From: Emmonsiellopsis sp. PD_33
Taxonomy: Eukaryota > Ascomycota > Eurotiomycetes > Onygenales > Ajellomycetaceae
Length of the DNA stretch: 64,000 nt
Direction of reading: 5' to 3'
Assembly (NCBI GenBank): GCA_032988165.1
Contig: JANTQF010000194.1
Location: 1 to 64,000, forward strand
Position 1 is the first letter of the stretch; each line of letters opens with the position of its first letter. The position numbers were made by a program, and so were the translations under genes. Below are positions 58,054 to 64,000 of the stretch, one piece after another. A model generated the notes under the pieces. The model was given only the letters and a program-made list of their open reading frames with translations. It had not been told where the DNA came from and did not search any database.

Positions 58054-60091
58054 TGGCACCGCGCCCTGAACCTACCCAGCCCAACCAAGAAGACCCCGAG
58101 ACTGTAGGTTCTACTGCTCTTATTACCAGCACCAATTGTTAATCCCGTACTCAGTACAGCATAGACAACACACACCCCGTGCCGCTTCTGCTCGATCCCA
58201 ATGACAAATATTTACCACATATCTTCATTATACTTCTTGGTTATATTTCTTTCGGACCTCTTTCGGATCTCTCTGTCGTATGTTATTGTCTGGCATTCCA
58301 TGATGTACACACGGGTACGAAGAATAGGCGCGTTTGTCGACCGGATGACCGACTGGCTAACCAATCGAATATCTCCTGGCGGCGGATGAGGGGGGGGAGG
58401 GGGGATCAGATAAGATGGGGTAAAGCGGCAGGTGGAGGGATAAAGCCAATTAGACAACAGTGTGGTTAGTCTTTGGAGACCTGGCAGCTGCATGGTAATT
58501 AGACAGTTAACAAATGGAATTAGGTCCGGGTTCTAAATGGAGAGGAGAGTATACTCATCTAGGAAATCTTTTTTTTAAAACTTTAAGGAGTTAATTAAAT
58601 CCGGACAGATTCGAATGGCGTTTGGGGCTATAAATAGTAGTTATGTGCTTGGATTCCAGGATGCCTCTGCTGGCTAGGAGCAGGGAGTGCTGATATCGGC
58701 CTAACAAACGTCAAGTAGTTGACCCGGGCCATCAGTTCAGGTGTTAATACCATGATAAACAGCTGCATAAATTAGATTGCATAGAAAGCCATTTCTCCTC
58801 TCCCTCCTGCCCATGATTTCTGTCGGTTGGGCACTGGCGTGATATTTCAGCCGCTCACTAAGGCGGGTGCCAGGTGGGTGTGCACTGCATACATGGATTC
58901 TGGGGGTTTGATATATAGAGTGGGGACATTTGAAGAGATAAGCTCTCATGTATGACTTTTGCTATTAATAATTAGATTTAGTTGATCCTGTGCATAAATT
59001 GCGGCTATCCGCTCTTCGTGCTTTGTGCTTATTTCCTTTTTTTTAAACGCGGTTTGAGCAGAGAGTTAGCAATCGGGATATTGACAGGGCTGTGTTTGTG
59101 TATCCAGAGAATGAGAGCGAGTATTTTTAGGTGGTGGGATTAAGGTAACGGCTTTCCATGGGACACAGGAGGGGCGCTTAACCCTGGCTCGGGGAGGTTT
59201 TGCGGAGGCAGACGACAACAACAACAACAACAACAACGTTGTGAATGTTGGGGATTGGGGCTCGCGCAGGAGACTGCCAGGTTGAAGCGTGCGGGTGAAC
59301 GAATGCCTGAAGGTGATCTTCCAATACGAGGGCGCTTGGCTGCAAACCTGGTAAGTTCGAGGAATGGAGCTGTGTGGATGTGGTGGAGTGTGGGCGGTGC
59401 GAGGGGCAAGGAACAGGCTTGGAGAAGCCCTTGACATCTCCAGGGCGGTGATGGCAGCTCTGTATGTAGACAGCAAATGTCGAGTGATATCAAATGCCAT
59501 CTGTGTCTGTCGACATCTCCCCTGAATATCAGATATCAGATATCACGATCAATATCGGGTTGGTGTCGTTGCGGCCGCGGGTCCCGTGACTTCCCCTCCT
59601 CAGCCTCACGCCAACCTCAACGCCATCCCAAGCCGTGAATCGTCGCTTTTCGTATTCCCGAATCCCCCCCGAGCGCCCGTTAGTGAGTTTGCTGGTGCCA
59701 GCTGTGCTGTGGTGCTGCCTCCATCGTTTGCTGCCCGTCTGCGCTTCTTGTTTCGCTGTCTTTCTGCTCTCCATGCTGCCAGCTCTCTTCTCCCGCTTCT
59801 CCTCCTGAGGATCGACACGTGTATAGACCAGCGATTCGCCCTTTGCTGCGACGCCGCCAGTTCTCGCGCTCAGTCTCACCGTCCTCTGCGTCTCCGCCCG
59901 CCTGAGTTATATTTAGATCCGCCCGTCCTGACCGCTGTCCACCCGTTTCCCCCACCAAAGAGAACACCTCGCTCAGCCAACCCGCCGGCCCCAACCCCTG
60001 GGCGTCACTCGTTGCAAACCACGCCCGTCCCGTTTAATCTCCCGGTTGAACCTCTGGAGTTCTGAGCGGTCTTGTTGACTCGCCCAGCCTC
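58054..60091. other. long intergenic region and 5' UTR of the next gene
   Basis: No gene is supported. A (CAA)n microsatellite lies at 59216-59236. From about 59590 to 60090 the plus strand is pyrimidine-rich (a 159-codon Pro/Ser-rich frame at 59586-60065 is probably leader). An in-frame stop precedes ATG 60092. Confidence 0.45.
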
Positions 60092-62867
60092 ATGCAATTC
60101 TTCCATAAAAATAAATCGCAGGCGTCATTAGTGGGTTCTGCCGACAACAGGCCGCACAGCAATAATAACTCCTTCCAACAGCACCAACAGCCGCAGCAGC
60201 ATCAGTATCAGCACCAGGACCAGCACCTCCACCGCCCGCCCTCATCCAGTCCCCATTCCCCTATCTACGCTCCCGGCGATTCGCTCGGTAACGCGAGGGA
60301 TCACCATCGCTATTCTTATGTCCATCCTGACCACTACGACTACGGTTATACCCACCCCGCTCACGCCTACAGTCAGGGTCAGCTGCTGAACGAGTCTGAT
60401 AATCCTACTGCTGGTGCAGTTCCCATTCTTTCCGACCCGTCTCAGCAAGAATACTCTCGTCACCCAACGCTGAATCTCGTTCCAAACCCCGCGACCGGGC
60501 TTGACTCTCCCGCCCCCTCTGCAAACCCCAACGTGAGCTCGTCAGACCTGTCGTGGAATCAACAGAGCCCTGAGACGTCTCCTCAAGTGGAACCTCAACC
60601 CCGCAAGTCGAGAAGGAGCATATTCGGTTTCCATACCTCATCGTCCAAGGAGTCCGCTAGCACCGCGTCAAAGTCCAAGGTTCTTGGCCGTAATCTCTCC
60701 GTGCGAAAGAAGGGCCAAGCACAGGCAGCCCCGCCAAAAAAAGGACAGGCTGGGCATCCAATCGAACCGACCTTAGAAACTGCCGAGGAACATCCTACAG
60801 ACTCACATATGCCGCTACAGTCGAAGAGAGCGCCCCAGTACCAGCAGCAGCAAACCCCATACCCCTCCAAGGCCTCCAACCGATCATCCTCAAACATTGA
60901 GTCTCAGCCATTCGACGGCCGTTCCGAAAATCGTCCCGTCCACCGTGTGAATACCGATCCCATTTCCAGCCAAGAGTCGTTCTATCAACCGCGCCAATCC
61001 AGCGACTCGTATCAACCAAGCCAGTACCCGGAGGTCCAACAGCCTACCCCGCGCAACCCTCAATTCCAAATCAGCTACCCTCCACGGCGCGACTCGACAA
61101 CTGGCCATCATCCTAGTGGATCCTACTCTTCGACGGAACCCCCCCCATATTCTCCTCAGGTAGATCCCCATCATACTATTCGACCCCCCTCGCAGCAGTC
61201 CCTGGGGCCACCGTCTCCACTGCATCAGTATCAAGCCCCTGACCAGAACCAGCAAAAGCCTGTTTTTGGACAGACCCTCCAACCATCTGACGGTTCCAAT
61301 CCTAGTCCGGATATGACAACGGACAGGCAGACAGGATTAAGACAGCCGGTCGATACCATGCCTCAACATGCCCAAGGTCGAGAAGCAACTGGCGGGAACG
61401 GTCAATCCCAGTATCCTCCGAACATGCCTCAGGGGGGAAGCTTCAAAGGCAATCATTCGCAGCAAAGTCTAGGAGATCAGGAGCGAGAGACACCACGACC
61501 CCCTCCAAAGGGACGAGATGAATCTTCGGAGGCCGAATACCGGGTGCTGGCTCAAAAGCACGACGAACTCCGTACGTTGCTAAGACTCTTCAACTTTCCA
61601 TTCTTTGTACTAACTACCCAATGCAGAAACCAAGTACAACAAAGTTAAAAGACATTACTTCGAGAAGGATGCCCAGGTCCAAGCGCTTCAAAATACCGTT
61701 GCTCATCAGAGAATGTCTACCTCTCGCACGGTCCTTGACGATAGTGAATATGCGACTCGGTTCGGCCGGCTGGATGGTGCGATCAACAATCTTGCATTCA
61801 ACATTCGCAAAGACTGGAAAAGTATTCCGGTTTGGTTGCAAGGGGTGGTTAATGAGGATGCGGTAGTTGTTGGTACCAAGGAAATGACCGCTGTCGGGCG
61901 GGCTTGCCTCACCAGATGGCTTGTAGATGAAGTTTTCGACCGGTATTTCCATCCCAGTCTGGAGCCCAATCTCAGCCGCCAGTTGAAGCTTATCGAACGG
62001 AATGTGCGGCGGGGCGGTAAAATCGCAACGGAGGAGGATAGGGAGAACCATATTTCCCGAATTTCTACATGGCGACGTACGACACTGGACGGCCTCAGTG
62101 AGGCGCTCCAAGGTCGGGCCGCAGACGAATATCGCGCGCAGGTTACCAAGGGTTTGGTTGAGAAGCTTACAGCTAGCTTGGAGATGCACCTAAAAACCCC
62201 ACCTCCACCTGGTCTGGAAAATAGTGTTTCTATGATCCTCGAGCTCGCCATTTTCATTTGTGCCAATATTCCCCTCGAATCGAGAGAGATCAGCATCGAA
62301 TACTTCCTCCCTGGCGCTCCCATAGCAGAGGCTTACATGAAGGTAGAGACAGCCCTGCCTCCTCTTATCAATCCCATTGCGGACACCATTGCACCTTCTG
62401 AGCCGCAGTCTGCTACCGATAGACTGGAGCAAGGGTCAACCAAGAGCGGCGAGCCGGGTCTTCAAACTGAAGGCTCCATCTCAGAGCAAGACAGGGACAA
62501 CGGGAAGGACTCATCATCGTCTTCCACCACGCACTCTAGCCCGCTGCCTCTTATACAGCCCAAGGAACCCAAAAAGAAGTCCGTATTCGGCTCCTTGATC
62601 AGCAAAAAGCCACACCCCAGTGAAGTCGCTAGGACGCAGCACAGCCAACCTGACCCCAGCCGGCCCGGCTCGGCCATGCTACGGGAGCGCGAGGGCCGTG
62701 ACGATGGCGAGTATAGAGGGGAGGCGGATGGCAATGGAGCAAGCAGCAACGCCAACAGTAATAACAACAGCAACCGGATCCGGTTGGCTGCGTTTGTATC
62801 TGTTGAGGTGCGGAGTAAGGGAGCGGGTAATGTTATTTCGCGCGCGCCAGTTTACGGGTTGATGTAA
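60092..62867 (+). CDS. conserved fungal protein with disordered N-terminus, unknown function
   Basis: Exon 1 is 60092-61571, intron 61572-61626 (55 bp, GTACGT...ATGCAG), exon 2 61627-62867, 906 residues. Residues 1-470 are Gln/Pro/Ser/His-rich with poly-Gln runs and basic patches (SRRSIFGF, GRNLSVRKKG). A coiled-coil follows (EYRVLAQKHDELQ, spliced, then KVKRHYFEKDAQVQALQNTV). The helical globular part runs about 535-760 (YATRFGRLDGAINNLAFNIR, KDWKSIPVWL, TRWLVDEVFDRYF). The tail is Ser/Asn-rich with a second basic F-G-S-L motif (KKKSVFGSLISKK) echoing SRRSIFGF. I recognise the globular part as widespread in filamentous fungi but know no function. Scaffold or signalling adaptor is a guess. 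Confidence 0.8.
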
Positions 62868-63571
62868 ATTTCCCTCTTTCTTTGACTTTTTCTGCTTTTA
62901 ATGTTTATGTTTTGGAATTTATGTTTTATCTCTTTCTTGTAAGGCTGGATGGGGATGATCACGACCACGAAAAACTGGAAATACCGAGTTGGCAATATAT
63001 ACCTGGATTGTATGATCTTTTTTTTTTGGCTTTTGGTTTTTGGTTTTGGCAAGATTACCCCCTTGATTCATTCATTCGTTCATTCTGCCATTTGGATCTA
63101 CCCAACACCATTAGACTTCTATGGCTTGGTTCTCGCTGTCTCCTATCATCAGATGTTTGACTCTTTTATGACCTGACAAGAGTAAGTGGAAAATACCACC
63201 TATGTTAATGAAGATGTAAAAGTTTGTAAGTTGTTTGTCAATGCCTGCCAGAGGTTGTTACAGAGTGATATAGAGTAGAATCCGAGACTGTCAAATCCCT
63301 CCCCTATCATCATCCATCCCTTCTCCATCCCATGTCTGATGCTTGGCGAACTCTTGGCAAACCCGCTTACCTAAGCCAGCCCGCCCGAAGCGAAAAAGCC
63401 CTGTGCGCGCTAGTCCGCATGCGGCTAGGCGAGCATTTTCGATCCCACAACGCCAGCTTTCTTGCCCTAAGACCTCAACCTCCTCGACTGTGCGATTGAA
63501 CATCTCTCCGTCGTCGACAACTTCTCCCCTTCCTCCCCGCCAGCCCCGTCAGCGACGATTTATCGCCCATC
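62868..63571. other. intergenic: 3' flank and ribosomal-protein promoter
   Basis: No gene. T-rich tract at 63019-63050. 63290-63571 is CT-rich, as usual before fungal ribosomal protein genes. Confidence 0.5.
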
Positions 63572-64000
63572 ATGTGTACGTTGTCCCCCCTCACCCTGCA
63601 TTACTCCTGGATTGCCGTGGAGATGAAGATGATGGAAGAGGAGGAACAGACGAGGGGGGAGAAGGCCGGTTGAGGGTGGTACCCTCCTCGAAATTGGAAA
63701 AGGAATTGAAAAACGACTGCATTGCGAAGACGGTTTCCGCTGACGACTTGTTTGTGTGATTTGTGTAGCGCTCGTATCCGGCGAGAAGACGAACTTCCAG
63801 TTCATCCTGCGTCTTCTGAACACCAACGTCGATGGCAAGCAGAAGATCATGTACGCCTTGACTAAGATCAAGGGTGTTGGACGTCGCTACTCCAACTTGG
63901 TCTGCAAGAAGGCCGATGTCGATTTGAACAAGCGGTATGGATTACTTTTTCCCTTTGTGGTTTTTTTGGGGAGGTTGGTTGGGTTGGACGGAGTGGGATG
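63572..64000 (+). CDS. RPS18: 40S ribosomal protein S18 (uS13), 5' part; runs off the window
   Basis: Exon 1 is only ATGT (63572-63575), intron 63576-63768 (193 bp, GTACGT...TGTAG), exon 2 63769-63934, then a donor GTATGG at 63935 whose intron passes the window end. The first 56 residues read MSLVSGEKTNFQFILRLLNT, then KIKGVGRRYSNLVCKKADVD and LNKR, the N-terminal helix-two-turn-helix of S13/S18 that contacts the head of the 40S subunit. A start exon of four bases is common in ribosomal protein genes. The strongly biased, C-ending codons (AAG, AAC, GTC) suit high expression. The remaining roughly 100 residues are outside. Confidence 0.9.

Noticed and set aside
59586..60065. 159-codon plus-strand frame before the 906-residue protein
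   Set aside because: Pyrimidine-rich leader; translation is Pro/Ala/Ser low complexity, not in frame with the main gene.

Overview
The window is nuclear DNA of a filamentous ascomycete. Genes carry short 49-147 bp GT-AG introns, UTRs are long, and the protein families are typical of Pezizomycotina: an alpha-arrestin, a fungal P450, a GMC oxidoreductase, a CDF zinc transporter and a Hva1/Tudor-like micro-protein. A long AT-rich tract of retroelements with almost no CpG, set between gene-rich DNA of normal composition, suggests a Eurotiomycete, perhaps Onygenales. That placement is an inference.

Layout: (1) 0-13.8 kb: a small secreted six-cysteine peptide gene, a J-domain protein, two unrecognised small genes, an alpha-arrestin, and intergenic DNA with low-complexity tracts. 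(2) About 13.9-34.5 kb: a 20.6 kb AT-rich block in which I found only two CpG dinucleotides. It holds two nested Ty3/Gypsy chromoviruses. Element A (+ strand) has 254 bp LTRs and AGAGG target duplications. Element B (- strand) has 161 bp LTRs and ATTTT target duplications and sits just inside the 5' LTR of A. To the right are tandem repeats that were the target of A and a decayed Crypton-type tyrosine recombinase. Every LTR-LTR difference I could see is a transition, and catalytic residues are lost to C:G-to-T:A changes, so repeat-directed hypermutation (RIP-like, with CpG strongly affected) inactivated the block. (3) 36.7-48.8 kb: a RING-H2 protein, a three-exon 60-residue Tudor-like gene, a CDF transporter without the usual C-terminal domain, and a GMC oxidoreductase/P450 pair on one strand that could be a small metabolic module. 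(4) 49-57 kb: decayed accessory DNA with a collapsed rhodopsin-like 7TM gene and a run of + strand coding remnants broken mostly by TGA, ending in an IQVKN nuclease-like motif. (5) 57.8-64 kb: a second six-cysteine secreted peptide gene, a 906-residue conserved disordered/coiled-coil protein, and the 5' end of 40S ribosomal protein S18.

The most interesting system is the pair of divergent paralogous secreted six-cysteine peptides near the two ends of the window (77-423 minus and 57814-58053 plus). They share signal peptide, intron position, intron sequence and core promoter. One has an acidic pro-segment before an arginine-rich mature peptide and the other has none. I do not recognise the family.
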